Part shown: positions 12,171-24,951 of the stretch, piece after piece
Numbering within the stretch: position 1 is the stretch's first letter
How the letters are laid out: the number at the start of each line of letters is the position of its first letter
From: Cryptomeria japonica
Lineage: Eukaryota > Streptophyta > Pinopsida > Cupressales > Cupressaceae
NCBI RefSeq assembly: GCF_030272615.1
Contig: NC_081414.1
Location: 910,785,009-910,849,008, forward strand
Direction: 5' to 3'
DNA: 64,000 nucleotides
Translations under genes and position numbers: made by a program
Notes under the pieces: model-generated
What the model saw: the letters and a program-made list of their open reading frames with translations, nothing else
Database searches by the model: none
Told to the model about the DNA's origin: nothing

Positions 12171-12305
12171 ATACCGGTTCACATTCCAACATACCGGTTC
12201 ACTTGGACAAACATACCGCTTCACTTTTTCACATATACCAGTTCACTACATCATACCGGTTCTCTTGCCAGTTGCTTACTTCAACATACCAATTCACTCT
12301 TCAGC
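12171..12305 (+). repeat. Degenerate tandem array with core ATACCGGTTCAC
   Basis: Six units start at 12171, 12191, 12213, 12235, 12253 and 12286. Each opens with ATACCGGTTCAC or a one- to two-base variant and continues with 6-21 bases of unrelated sequence. The 12-base core is conserved while the rest varies, unlike a simple satellite. Confidence 0.6.
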
Positions 12306-12419
12306 ATATTGACATCAATGACAACATACAATATCATCATGTCATCATACTCTGCACATATGCCAACACTCACTTGGAAGAGCACTTGATCCTAAAGATG
12401 ACAACCTAGAGAACAAGTT

Positions 12420-13854
12420 ATGAATGATGATTCTAGGATCAAAATGCATACAACTAAGATCCTAGCTAAGATGAGATGATGGATGGAGATGCAAGATGCA
12501 GGATGAAGATATAAAATGAGTTCCAAATTGAAAGATTAAGTGAACTAATAAGGTTAATATGAGGATGAGATATGAGAATGCTATGAAAATGGTATGAATT
12601 AAGCTAGCAAGATATTCTAAACATGTATTAAAAGAACTAAGCTATAATGCAATTAAAATGGACTAAAAGCTTGGTGATGGGGATTAAGCTTCTTGATAAC
12701 CTACACAACCCAATTAGACTATAGATTGGTTACAATAGTAGTGGATGGATCCTTAGATTGAAGAAATGGGCTCTATTTATAGAGAAAATAGAGAAATTGA
12801 TGGTTGAGATTGAGTAATCTCAACAAGGGCTAGGATTGAAAGTTATCAATCCATGTGAGGGATTCAATCCAATCCCAAGTTGACAAATGTCATCTTGTGA
12901 GGGATTGAGAGATTCTAAGCAAGAATTAGATGCTAATTGAGCATTAGGGAAGGCTTCAAGGGGTGACATCATTGGATAATGCTTTTATCCAAGGAAGCGA
13001 GCTATTGTCCAAGAGGTAAACTCTTGTGCAAGGATAAAGGATGGTCAAGTGGACAACCATCATGGGTTAGGGGTGTGGGCCTGTAAGAGGAATTAAATGC
13101 CTTTTCAAGACTTTGGAGGCTAACTTGCTCCAAGAGGAACACCACTAGTGGTCTAGGGGACAAATTTGTAAGAGCCTTACAAATTTTGTGGTATTCAACA
13201 AGTTACCTTGTTGAAAGGAGAAGGTCTTAAATGCATTTTGAAGACTTTCTCCAAATTTGGGGAAGCGAATCCCCAAATTTAGGGATTGGACATGATAAGG
13301 AGAATTAGGCTAATTAATGGAGGATTAGAGGGATTCTAGAAGAAATTAGGAGGGCAAGTGGGAAATGTAGGATTTGGCAAGCGGGTGAGGGAAAATAGGA
13401 ATTTTAGTAAATTAAAAAGATTTAATTTAGCCAAAAGAGGATGCAACTTGCATTTGTAGGATTTCGCAAGTGGGGGGATGGGGGTTTACAAATAAATTTT
13501 GATTTATTTAGATGCAAAGGAGGTCTTAATTAAATGTAGATTTAATTAAAATGGGAAAGGGAATAAATTGATATTTTTAATTAAATGTTAATTTAATTAA
13601 AATGGCTAAAGGGGGGGTATTTGATTAAATGTGAATTTAATTAAATGGCTTAGATAGAAGAAGGGTATATTAATTAAATCTTAATTTAATTAATAGGCCA
13701 TTAGAAGAATAGGGATATTAAATAAATCTTAATTTAATTAATAGGTGATTAGAAGAATAGGGATAAAAGGAATAAAAGAATTAATAGGAAGAATTAATGA
13801 TGATTAAAAGAATAAAATCCATTTAATTAGTTGTGCTAGTTTTAGGTGTCTACA
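12420..13854 (-). repeat. Inverted gypsy LTR (TGTAGACACC family)
   Basis: On the minus strand the stretch starts TGTAGACACCTAAAACTAGC at 13854. It contains long TTTAATTAAAT-rich tracts and then a TATAAATAGAGC promoter at 12781-12773, the same order as in the element C LTR (50038-51521). No PBS or PPT is visible on either side, so it is probably a solo LTR. The inner boundary near 12420 is uncertain and may lie up to 200 bp lower. Confidence 0.6.
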
Positions 13855-14519
13855 GAAACAAATCAAGGAGCTACACAATCATCTCCTTTGCAACACTCTC
13901 ACAACATTCCAACTTCACAATTTGAACACACAGCCTCATGAGATCCTCATTATGAAGAACATGAGAAACAAAAACCAACATTGGAATATATAAGAGAATT
14001 TAAATAAGGCCCTGAGGTAATAGGTGTCGAAATTGGTCTTTAATTAAAATCCTAATTACTATTTTTATTTTCTAGCTTAAAAGGGTGCCAAATTACCTTC
14101 TCACTTTGATGCCTTCACTATCATAAATCAACCTATACCAAACCCATCCTTTCCTATGATATCTTCCACTCCTCCATCTATAGTCATGTCCATTCTATAA
14201 AATCCTCCACAAGTGAGGTAAGTAACATTACACCTTCCATCCACATCAATAACACAACAAATCACATCCCACATTGTTTCTACCTACCAACAAAGTCAAC
14301 CAATGGCCTCTCTTTCCTCCACTTATCAACAAACTCAACCCCTGACATCTCATGCTTATGCTTATCAAAACTACATTCCACTTATTAAACCCATTGGCTC
14401 CACCTACATTCAACCTACTCAACCTTTTGGCTCTACATACATCCCACAAAGTCAACCACCCACTTCTAAGTGACTTGGCATCCTAAATACAAAGCTTACA
14501 ACAAAAGATAGAAAATATG

Positions 14520-15300
14520 TAAATGGGAAACACAAAGAAGAGTTACACACTTGAAGGCAATTTTTATTATCTCTTTGATAGATCTATAACTATGATACCT
14601 ATTCCCCAACAATTTGAGGGTCCTAAATTTTACAAGTATAAAGGTCAAGGTGATCCTTGTGAGCATGTAAGAGAGCTTTATCTAGCTTGTATGAAGGTAG
14701 CTTACAATGACACGTATATTATGTGCCTCTTTCCAAGAAGTTTTGGAGGTCAAGCTATTGAGTAGTTTACACATTTACCTCAGTGAATCAAGTCCTTTTA
14801 TGAGTTAGTAAAATATATATTTCACATTTTTCATACAATATATAACATGAGGTTTCCATGATTGATCTGTGCAACACAAACAAATAAACAAGGAGACATC
14901 GATTATTTCTTACAACTATGAAACAATATAGCAATCAAGTGTCCTCATTACATTCTTGAAACATAACTTGTTAGCATGTTTTTTGAAAACTTAAACCAAG
15001 AGATGGCATTTTATTTGCAATTTCAATGTGCTAATGCATTTGGTGAGATCATTAAAAGAGGATAAACATTGAAAAGGCTCTTATTGCTAAATGTATTGTG
15101 AAGATTTATATAGATAACATGGACAACCCTTCTACATCTAAAAAAAAGAATTTTGTCATTGACAATACGATGGACTTAAGAGCTATTCAGAATCCATCTA
15201 AGAGTCCAACAATCACACGTGGTATTACCCTTTCTAGACAAAACAATACCTTTAGAGAATATAACACTCCAACAAGAAAAAAAATTGTAGTTTAATATGG
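14520..15300 (+). pseudogene. Gypsy gag fragment (decayed)
   Basis: The open part is 14523-14765. It contains FEGPKFYKYKGQGDP, HVRELYL, NDTYIMCLFPRS and GGQAIE, which correspond closely to the capsid segment of element C gag (VPKFDKYDGKSDP, HVWEFC, NDTYLMRLFPRS, GGQTME). Frame-broken similarity continues to about 15300. The region upstream (13855-14520) reads as a Pro/Thr/Gln-rich, frame-broken leader, probably the gag N-terminus. No protease or pol follows, because LINE sequence begins near 15417. Confidence 0.65.
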
Positions 15301-15416
15301 CCTTGGACAACCTCGGCCTAGTAGTTTGTGTTGGTGTTGGAGATTTGGCATCGAGTGACTATGGCACCCTTGAACAAATGACCTAGGAAATTTGTTCCCA
15401 AGTTGTTTCACGAGGT

Positions 15417-16340
15417 ATGTCTACTCCTAATGTTCTTCTTCTTATTCTTGATTTTTATAGTGCTTGTCATTGGTGTGATAAAATTACTTTGATTGGCTAT
15501 ATTGTTGGGAGGGTTCCCCATGAAAGCATCCTTTGTGATTGGGTTTCCAAGGTTTGGTCCCCTCATGGGGTTTGCCTAGACCTCACCAAGTTTTCTTTTC
15601 TTTTTCGTTTTGTTGAGTCTAATCATGTCCATACCATTTTTCAACATGGGCCTTGGTTCGTGTGGTCCTTTCTTTTAGTTTTTCAACCGTATCATGTCCA
15701 TGCTATTTTTCAACATAGGCCTTGGTTCGTGTGGTCCTTTCTTTTAGTTTTTCAACCATGGTCATGAGACTTTTTGGTCTTAGATGAGAAAAGCCTTAAA
15801 GTCATTGTTTGGGTCAGTTTTTTTGGTTTACCTTTGCCTTGTTGTCCATTTTTTAAAACCATAGCCCAATCTTTTGGCAAGGTTGTTTATGCTAAGCTTG
15901 ATCACTTTTATTATGCTTGCCCTCATAAGCGAGTTTGTGTTGAGGTCGATTTGTCGCGTGACCTCAAAGATAACATTGATATTCAAAATTGGTGAGAGTT
16001 GTCACACCCAGAAGGAGAAATATTTGAACCTTATGAATATTTTTTTTGTTGCCAATATTTGAAGCAAAATATTAAGGATTGCCCTCCAGTGGCCTAAAAA
16101 ATTCACTCTCCTTCAAAAGAGTTGAAACCGTCTTCCTCTTTTGAGGATCCTAAAGCCAAAGAATGATGGACAATCATTAATCGTAAAGGAAATAATTTTC
16201 TCAAAAGTCTTCAACTTTTGGTGGTTCTTAGCCACAAACATAATCCCAACAGCATGCTCAAGCCCTGAATGACCAACCTTCTTAGCTGATTTTGCCATTA
16301 GCTTCAAACCCTAATTTGCAAGGGAAGGATAAAGTTGGGG
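15417..16340 (+). pseudogene. LINE (L1-type) ORF1, DUF4283/zinc-knuckle protein, decayed
   Basis: The frame shows VSKVWSPHGVCLDLT, HTIFQHGPWFVWSF, then KVIVWVSFFGLPLPCC and VCVEVDLSRDLKDNI, and near 16050 a degenerate CCQYLKQNIKDCP knuckle. This is the usual layout of plant L1 ORF1 (DUF4283 RNA-binding domain then a CCHC-type knuckle), which binds LINE RNA. An in-frame tandem duplication of 69 bp (copies at 15624 and 15693) repeats the HGPWFVWSFLLVFQP segment. Several stops are present. Confidence 0.65.
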
Positions 16341-16779
16341 ATGGTGGTGTTTGTCTTGCTTGAGTGCACACTCCTCTTCCCACTTTCATAGTTTCAGCAC
16401 AACCATCTTCTCTTCACCTCTCCCACAACCCTTTTGGGCACCATGAGGAAGATGAACAGGCTTTGAAAAAGCATTGGGTCTCTGAACCATAAAATAATAC
16501 ATTCTTGCAAAATTGTTTCTCCTCACTTGAGGACGAGGATGACATGCATGAATCTTTTCCATGAATTTCTTATCATGGAAAGTTTGAGGTCTTATAGACC
16601 TCTCCAGAAAGTATTTTGTAAGGAATAATTGATAGAAGAGTGTTGCTTTAGATGTCTTATGTCTATAGGAAGTTAAATTTTTTGCATTTATGTTGCATGC
16701 TACTTTTCGTGTTATTTGGCCAGGTGGTCTGGTTTTTGCTTTAGACCATGAAGCTCGTTGCGGAGGTGTTGTCACCATT

Positions 16780-19470
16780 TTGGCCTCATGTTAGAAATCT
16801 TACATTGTGGCTAATGGCTCAGATCCCACTCACTGAGTGGTTTGGGTCCTCTTGCTAGTTGACAATCATTCTTTTGGGATCATTAATGTTTATGCTTCCA
16901 ATGATGCTATTGAAAAATATTTTCTATGGTGGTGGGTTGTTGACTCATTGCCTCCTACTAATTGGGTTCTCTATAAGGATTTTAATTTGATAGAGGAGGC
17001 TTTTGACAAGGGTTAATTCCTTTCCACTAGATAGATGGAGAGCGGGAAGTGTGATTCTACATGCGTAATAAATTGGGTCTTTATGATCCTAACATCACCC
17101 AAAGCTACCTTGGTGGCATTTGGCATATGTGGTGCAACTACTGTGAGGTTCCACATAGAGTCTTTAAGAGACTTGATCATGCCATGATCACTTCTTAGTC
17201 CTTTTTCTCCTTCTGGTGTTTTCACAACCCTTTGGTCAAGCTGCTACCAAATGTGAGCTTGCCAGATCATTTTCCGATTCAATTTTCTATTCAGTGGCAA
17301 GTGGGCCACCCCCACCCACCTCAAACATAATTTTTTTTTAAATAATTCCTTGTTGAGTCACCCTCCTTCTATGGCCCATATTCAAAAAAATTGGAATTTT
17401 GAGGGTCGTTCTACTTAGTAGTATGGGTGGATTGATTGGTGGAATTTTGTCATCCAACACAACAAGATTTCTCAAAATCTATGGTTGGAGACTTGCCAAT
17501 TTCTGTCAACATTCCTACGAAACCACCATAGGAGATTTACAACATGCCACCAAAGATTTAGTTGTGAACCCTTTCTCACCTATGTTACAAGTTAGGGTTG
17601 CAGAGGTTCAACACCATAAGCAAATTCTAACAATCATGTCATTGGAGGGGCTCAAATCAAAGCTCGGCTACATTGGCTTAAGGTGGGGGATCATGCTTCT
17701 AAGGAATTTTTCCTTGCCCTTTGGGCTCATCATTCCTCTCCTAGTATTATGCACATCAGGGAAGGGAAAATGGTTCTTTATGAGCTACCAGATGTTCCTC
17801 AAGCCTTTGTTCATCACTATGAGAAAGTCTTTACTGCTCAAGATCCTTCTCCTAACGTGATGTTGCTCTTCAAGAATGCCTTTCGGTGGTTTCTAATCTA
17901 CTCTTTGAATCACTACAGACTTTTTGTGATCAAATGCTCTCTCTCAAAGACTTAAAAGAAGTAGTCTCCTCCATGGTAGATGATAGAGCCCCAAGCTATG
18001 ATGACTTACCTTGTGAATTCTACAAGGCTTTATGGTCTTGTGTGGGGCCCACTTTTCTCAAGGTTTACCAAGAGGCCTATCATTCTCTCTATTTAGGTAA
18101 AATTATTAATCAAGAAAATATTAAATTCATATCTAAAGTCGGGGACCCAAAGGATATCTAGAATTAGTGGCCCATCACACTCCTTAAGGTTGCTTATAAA
18201 ATTATTGCAAAGGATTTGACTCTAAAAATTTGATACCTCCTCCCTCAATTGTGAGGCTAGAACAAACTAGGTTTATTAAATCTAGATTCATTATGGATAA
18301 CAATATTGTTTTTTAGGGGGATATGGAGTGGGCTCGCCACTCCAAGCAAAGTGCAATGTTTCTCAAGATTGACTTTGCTAAAGCTTATGATAGAATTGAA
18401 TAGCCTTGCATTCTTGCCATGCTTCAAGCTATTGGTTTTGGTCCCCATTTCATTCAATCTATTCAGATTTTGTTTGGGGATGCCTCCACATGTATCACTA
18501 TCAATGGTTGTCAATCTTCTACTTTTGGTTTGTTCAGATCTATTTGACAAGGTTTCCCTCTTGCTCCCTCTCTGTATGTTTTAGTGATTGAGGGTTTTGG
18601 CTATTTTCTTGCTAATACCATTGCGGTTGGTAGAGTCAAGAGTATTGCCTTTCTTGATTAACCTTCTTTGGGGACCCATGTTAACCCTCTTTCTCTATAA
18701 CCAATGGCCACTTCACAAATGACTCATTTCTCACCCTCATTGAGGATGAGCAGAATGTCCGGGAGGCCCTTCGTTGCCTCATCTTTTGTCTAGCCTTTGG
18801 GTCTGCCATTCAGTGGCATAAGAAATAATATTATAGATAGTCTTTTCTACTTACTCCCTCATGGATTATCTAGTTTGCCTTGAAGTGGTTAAATATTGGT
18901 AAAGTTTTTAGGTTCTTCGGCATCCCTTTTGCTTTTTAAGCTTACCCAACGGAATTGTGGAATGTGGTTCTTGCTAGGATTGAGAAAAAGTTGTCATATT
19001 GGCTCACTAAACCCCTTTCTCTTGTGGGGAAATTTCAAATCTACTCTAAAGTGCTAGCAACCACCCATGTTTACTAATCCTCTTGTTGGGCTCCTTCGAA
19101 AGCTTCATATTTGAAGCTTGAGAAGCTTTTGAGGGATTTTTGGGGGGCTTCTTCTCCTGCTCGCTCTAGCTTTCACAAAGTTGTGTGGGAGTTCTGCTAT
19201 CTTCCTTGGTAATTTGGTGGTCTTGGTCTACTTTCTACCCAAAAATAAGGGTTTTCTTTGTGCCAAGTGGGTCATATGAGCCATCTTTGGCTCAAAGGCT
19301 TAGAAAGTTATTTTCAAGCATTGTATTTCTTTAGGATATCTGGTTAATAAAACTTCTTGGAAAGGGATTGGTTTTCAAAACCTTCTTATTATGAAGGATT
19401 TTGTTCACATCAAAGGCACTTTTGTCATCAAAAGCATAATGGTGTGCCTGGGATGCCATCAAGTTGTGGC
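16780..19470 (+). pseudogene. LINE (L1-type) ORF2, endonuclease and reverse transcriptase, decayed
   Basis: Frame-broken similarity runs from an endonuclease-like part (INVYAS near 16890) to the RT. At 18353-18600 the chain FLKIDFAKAYDRIE is followed by a stop replacing Trp, then GFGPHFIQSIQ and GFPLAPSLYVL, typical of plant L1 RT. The catalytic FADD box is decayed to F-T-N-D near 18710. The C-terminal zf-RVT-like part is barely recognisable. The LTR of element B begins at 19478, so the LINE was truncated or interrupted there. Many stops and frameshifts make this one of the older insertions in the window. Confidence 0.7.
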
Positions 19471-19477
19471 TTAGATA

Positions 19478-20606
19478 TGTAATACCCTAAAATTGGTCAT
19501 CTAAACCATGAGCCCCTAATCTCGACAACATCACCAAGGTCCTAACCAAAGGCAATTAAATAAATCTTGAGCACACAATTAATTCTTTAATCATCAAATG
19601 TCACATGGCAAAATTAATCAACCAATATTAAATAATATTTATTTAATTAATTAAATCATTCCAAGTAAATCATTTTGAATAATTATCTTATTTATTTTAA
19701 TTAAATATATTTTGTATATTTGATTAAATAAATCAATTTTCTATTAAATCATCAAAAGGAGGAATTAATTTGAAACATAAATAAAAATTGCCATAAATCT
19801 TCAAAAAAGGAAACAAATCAGGAAAGAGGAATTGGAAATTATGAGCACAAATCTTCAAAAAAGGAAACAAATCAAAAAAGAAATTAATTGGCAAAAAAGA
19901 ATTAAAATTTGAGAAAAGAAATCAATTGGAGATAATCTTGAAAAACAAATTAAAAATTGATAAATAATCTCAAAGAAAGCAATTAAACAATTAAATATTA
20001 AAATTGAATGAAATAGAGAATAAAACAGTTTTTTTCTGATATTATCTTAATTTTAGTTCAATTTCCTTTAAAACTAAGAAAAGTATCCAATCACATCAAT
20101 TCACCTGGATTGTGCTTCCTCTTGGAAAATCTTGACCGCTCATCATCATTTGATCTCAGCCTTTGGTTTCTTTCTGAATTTTTTATAAATTCAGGGTCTC
20201 ATCTCTCATTCAAAAATCTTCGAGAATATATTGTTATTATGTTGTTTTTGCTCTAGGTTCATTGAGAATTTGCATTGAGATATTGCATATTAGTTACTTC
20301 ATATTGCTTAAATCATTTAGCTTAAATATTCATATATTGCTTAAATCATGTTAGATTAATCTTTCATTCATCTAGCTTAAATTCATGCTCATATAGATTT
20401 AAAAATTCTTCATTTAGGTGTTGTCTAGTCACTGGATAGCTTAGCAATCTGAGAGCAATCTAAACTCGCATCTACTAGAAGGCAATGGGTCACTTTGTAA
20501 TGGTTTGTTATTCATTGATTATTGATTTACTAACCATGCATCTAATGACTTAATTGAAATGTTGTGTATTTCAGATACAAATACAGGTCCACTTTTCACA
20601 CACACA
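19478..20606 (+). repeat. 5' LTR of element B (TGTAATACCC family)
   Basis: Starts TGTAATACCCTAAAATTGG and ends CACACACACA, followed after four T by a PBS. It carries a local duplication of ATCTTCAAAAAAGGAAAC (near 19797 and 19851) not seen in the element A LTR. The TATAAAT box is at 20184-20190. Confidence 0.85.
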
Positions 20607-20610
20607 TTTT

Positions 20611-20641
20611 TGGCACCCACCATGGGGTTCGAACCCACAAC
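20611..20641 (+). other. Primer binding site, tRNA-Lys, element B
   Basis: TGGCACCCACCATGGGG then TTCGAACCCAC. The reverse complement folds as the 3' half of a tRNA (T-stem, TTCGAA loop, 7-base acceptor strand, CCA). It matches plant tRNA-Lys(CUU) as I recall it, except for three transitions. The complementarity is about 28 nt, reaching past the acceptor stem through the T-arm. Confidence 0.75.
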
Positions 20642-22652
20642 TACAAGATTTCTAATGTTTTTTGAATAAATTTAATGTTTGGTTTTTATAACTAATAAAC
20701 ATGTGTTAAATTTGTAAATAAAAATCTTTCTTTTTGCTTGTTCTTTTGTGACAGTAAAAATGGTCTATGTTGGGAAGGTATAACTTTTTATTGAACCGTT
20801 GGATCTAAATCAATTTTTGATATGTTGTTGAAAACCAAGATTCCTACAGTTTCACTAAAGAGATTTTCCTAATAATATCTGGTTTGAAAGTTAGGAATGA
20901 CAGAGTGTAGTACTATCATTTTACTTATTCTTTTGTGACAGTAAAAAATGGTCTCTGTTCGAAGGGCATAACTTTTAATTGAACCGTTGGATCTAAACAC
21001 AATTTTAATATGTTCAATATTTCCACATTTCCACTGAAGCAATTTTTCGAATTAGCTCTGGTTCAAAAGTTATAAACGACAGAGTGCAGTACTATCAAAA
21101 CTATCATAACTAGGATAGTCATTAAAATTGGAAATTCTTGTTAGATTAGTTTAATTTAAAGTTTGCATGCTAGAATTTTCTTTTGATGATTTTTTTTATG
21201 TTATTTTGGCAACTAATTTTGGACTTTTAATGTTTACAGGTCTGCTTGACAAAGAATTTATCAATCAAACATACACCTGTCAAAGAATAAAAAATAACAC
21301 GACTATTGATGTGTTGGTTTTGCAGGTTGCCTAAACAGAATCGACCAAACATCGTGTATTCTTTAAATTAATTTTTAGGCACTTAAATTGCTATCTGGTT
21401 AAAGAACAAATCTGTCTTTTGTGTTTTCAGAAAAATCTGAGAGGTAGGAGAGTATGGTCTTGTCATTTACAGACAATCAGAAATCTAGACCCTCGAAGCT
21501 TTTTTCTAAGTTTTGAGATTTGTGTACCTTTAGCGAGCCTGTCACAATGGGAAAAAGTAATCACCCTGTGAGAATGAACCAAGTGAGTACAGCTAGACCT
21601 GAGCATTCCAACTCACTATAATAAATAGGCCTCTAGTGATTAAAGTCTCAAAGGATGGGATTATTTGAGTTTTCTCTTTGAGATCTCTCATATCGAGTAT
21701 TTTGTAGGGCCTCACGGTCTCAATCACATTTACATGACTACAACTTGTTTTGGTACCTTGTCGGGCTATAGGCCTCAATCATGCTTGCGTGACTTCAAGG
21801 GGTAATTTCAAACGGAATTCCTGACTAAGAACTATAAGATAGAAGCTACCCGATTCACCTCTGAAAGGGGGATAATCTTTGTGCAAGAGAGATAGTAACT
21901 CTCCCAAGACACTTGTCATATCATGCCCCCATTAGCATTTGGAGTCATCTAATATGGCATTGAGAATCCATTGTGTGAGACTCAACGGTCGTATTCTGAT
22001 TAGCTATTGGGTGTGTACCTAAGTCAGCAAGCAAAAATTTTCTTCTCTAAGCCAACTTCTGTAGGGTTAGCGTGTTGTGATTGAATTATTATATATCTTG
22101 CATGTTTTTTGTGTTTTCATCCTTGAAACTAAAAATGAAATACTGAAATTGGAGAAAACAAATCAAACAATATCAAGCAATTCAGTGATAAACTCTGTTC
22201 GTGTCCAAACTGGTCTCTGTCAGTCATTGAAACATCAGCCCTTATCAAAAACTAGTAGTCATCATTCATTGAAACTCTGTCTATCAGAATCTCATCTCTG
22301 TCCAATCCTCTGTCGTATGAATTCCTGATCTTGTCAGTCAAAATAGTCAAAATTGCCCAGATCAATCTACAACGAGCATAAAACTGGTCATCATCATCCT
22401 GAGCATAAACAACCTTGATAGTGTACCCTTGTCGTTGCATTGCACGATTTTGTCGATCATCTCTCAGCTAGTTCAAACAACATCTTATCAAACCTAAGTT
22501 AACTTAGATAACGTCTTACATAGGATAGATTATTCCTAAAACCAAACCATATCTTAGTTAATTCTCTCAAATCACTACGTTAAACGAACAACTAGCTACA
22601 ATTTGATCTTGACTTCTGCAACACATCTAGCTCTCGGTCCTGTCGATTGTAA
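20642..22652. other. Leader of element B with a 187-bp tandem duplication
   Basis: No gene seen. Two diverged copies of a unit beginning TTCTTTTGTGACAGTAAAA start at 20741 and 20928. Each contains TTGAACCGTTGGATCTAAA and ends near GACAGAGTG.AGTACTATC. The stretch 21590-21990 resembles the leader of element C near 52550-52860 (shared TTCCAAC.CACTATAAT), so this part of the leader is conserved between the two families. Confidence 0.6.
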
Positions 22653-23435
22653 ATGCCCATTCAAACCAGAAGCTCTTCTAAAAATTCTGACAAAAGTAAG
22701 AAGCCCATGGCTGCCTTAGCTCAACAAATTCAAGATCTCAGAAGAGAAATATATGACATTCAAGCTCAACGAAAAGATTCAATGACACCTCTTGAGATAA
22801 AAAATCATGATATCAAGAACACTAGACTTCAAGAAATGCTAAAACAATTACATAAGATGGAACAACAATTAATTGACAATCAAAAGCCAAATCTCAAACA
22901 AGTTCACAAGACACCTTCACCAAGACATAAATAAATTTCCTCCAAATATCCTCTAGATAGACAGTTTACACCTTTGGGGCAATCTATTGAGTCGACTTTG
23001 AAAGAGCTTATTGATAATAATCTTATCATATTGCCTAAAAAGACCACATGGGGATGTGAATTTGTGAGTGGGTATTGTGCATATCATAGACAAAATGAAC
23101 ATAAGACTTTGAAATGCATATAATTAAAACATAAGATTCAATATCTCATTGATAATGGTGTCATTGAAATTGAAGATCCTAATGACTCACCTAAAGAAAA
23201 AGAAGGAACTACTTCTAAGCATGATCAAAATCATGAACCTATGTCTAGCAAGGCTCCATATGTGGCCTTTATCCCTTCCATGATGCATTCATCTCCTAAA
23301 ACTTCTCAGCAACAATCCATACCATCTCCTTCAAACAATGAAACTTCTCATGTTTACCCTCAAGGGCTATCTCCTATGGAAATCCAAGTTAATCCCAATA
23401 CTAATACAAGTTCCTCTAAAGATTTAAAATCCTAG
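22653..23435 (+). pseudogene. Element B gag-like ORF lacking the capsid segment
   Basis: Starts MPIQTRSSS, followed by a coiled coil (LAQQIQDLRREI, MLKQLHKMEQQLID). It then reaches the block FTPLGQSIESTLKELID, matching FTPLGQSLESAFRELLA of element C gag, and a CHHC zinc knuckle (YCAYHRQNEHKTLKCI, near 23075). The capsid segment found between the coil and FTPLGQ in element C is missing, an internal deletion or a different architecture. Stops at 22932 (TAA) and in the knuckle (TAA near 23120) break the frame. A shift near 23417-23433 leads into the next ORF. Confidence 0.65.
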
Positions 23436-23440
23436 ATCCT

Positions 23441-24951
23441 ATGCCATCATACACTTCAATTCCAAACGTACCCACTCTAGAGAGTCCCATTCAAAATGCT
23501 TCCCCATCATACCAAAATATGGAGACCTTCCAAGAATCCCCTACGCCTATGCAAAATCCTATCTCTTCCTTAGAAATGGCTTCATGCCAAGAGGATAATC
23601 TGAAAAATGAAAAACCAAGTCCTACAATAAATCAAAATCAAGACACCAAAACTCCTCAATCCCATCTAATGATTGAAAAAGATCCTATTTCATTAGAATC
23701 CCATGATAATCCCCTTATACCTTTCCATTTCTTCCAAGATGACCCCCTTCCATCTCAAGAGAAAATCATCCTTCCATATCCCATTCCTAATCCACTTCCT
23801 AAGAAAGATCATGATGCCTCTTCCACCTTTTCAAACGATCCTATTCAAAATGAAGAGTCAAACACCCTTCCTACTTTATCCAATGGTCCTCTTCCATGTC
23901 AAGATCAAAGTATCTGTTCATCTCCTTGTCATAATCCTCCATATTCACCTCAAGGATCCATCATGCCTACAAATCCCTCTCATGATCCTATCATTCCATC
24001 TCCATCTCATAATGGACTCATGCCTTCTTTCCAAAGCAAAGTGTATCCTACAAGTCAAAATCTTTATAAAGGGAAAGGGCTAAATCTCCACAAGCAAGAA
24101 CCCCTCCATATTAAAGAAAATGTTAAAGGTCATGGCCTTAGGGACATTTCTCAAGATGTTGGTATCTCTCATAAATCCTACATTTCTCCAGTTAAATACA
24201 AATATACGCTTTCCCCATCATCACTTCCATCCATTCTAGGTCCCTATATCCCTCCATCCCTTATGCAGGATCAACAAAGGCATACATATTCGAGTACCTT
24301 CCATCCATATAAAATACCTCCATATCATTCCTATCCATTCATACATTATTTTCCTTCTCCAAACAATTTGGATGCCAAGCATAAAAGTCATAAGTCAAGT
24401 AATCCACATGTATTCAAGGATCAACATATCCCATCTAATCAACATGTCAAAATAAAGAAAAATATGATCCAAAAAGAAAAAGAAAAATACAAAACGCCAC
24501 AAAGGCCCACAAAGAAAGAAGCAAAGTCAAAATTTATATGGGTTCATAAGGAACTTGTACAAGCAATGCGCTCTAAGGAATTACAAAAGCATGAAAAATC
24601 AAAAACCATGTGGATCCCTAAGCAGCTTTTGAAGCACAATAGTCTAAAGAAAAATCAAAATTGGCATCCAAAATTGTTGTTCCTCCATCCAAACCTTTTG
24701 AGTATATTCCTCCATCACCTCCTTCATCCATTTTTGGTTCTTATGCTCCAAAATCTATAACCTTTCCTCCATCCAAATCTCAAAATATGAGATTCACTTC
24801 TCCTCCATATGTCCACCATCCCTCAAAGCGTGTGCCAATGTTGATTTTTCCAGCATTTCCATCTATCCATACACAATTCTTCCAACATCCCATCCATTAT
24901 CCAACACCTCTTTTTCACCCTTCCATCCCTCTTATCCAATCCTTGCCCTAG
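23441..24951 (+). CDS. Element B Pro/Ser/His-rich protein of unknown function (frameshifted near 24660)
   Basis: An open frame of 439 codons (23441-24760), then the frame moves near 24660 into 24661-24951. It is rich in Pro, Ser, His, Asn and Gln with many short SPQ, PSHNP, HDP and PPSPPSS patches. A basic stretch (KKNMIQKEKEKYK, near 24470) precedes the Pro-rich tail. No known domain, and low complexity throughout. It occupies the place of protease-pol. The preceding gag-like ORF probably fused with it originally, because the gap is one frame step at 23417-23433. It may be a structural Gag extension or a remnant expanded by slippage. Not recognised. Confidence 0.5.

Noticed and set aside
16113..16778. 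Minus-strand ORFs in the LINE region
   Set aside because: They overlap the decayed LINE on the opposite strand and have no recognisable content.
20611..20641. tRNA-Lys gene fragment
   Set aside because: Only the antisense of the 3' half is present and it directly follows an LTR; it is a PBS.
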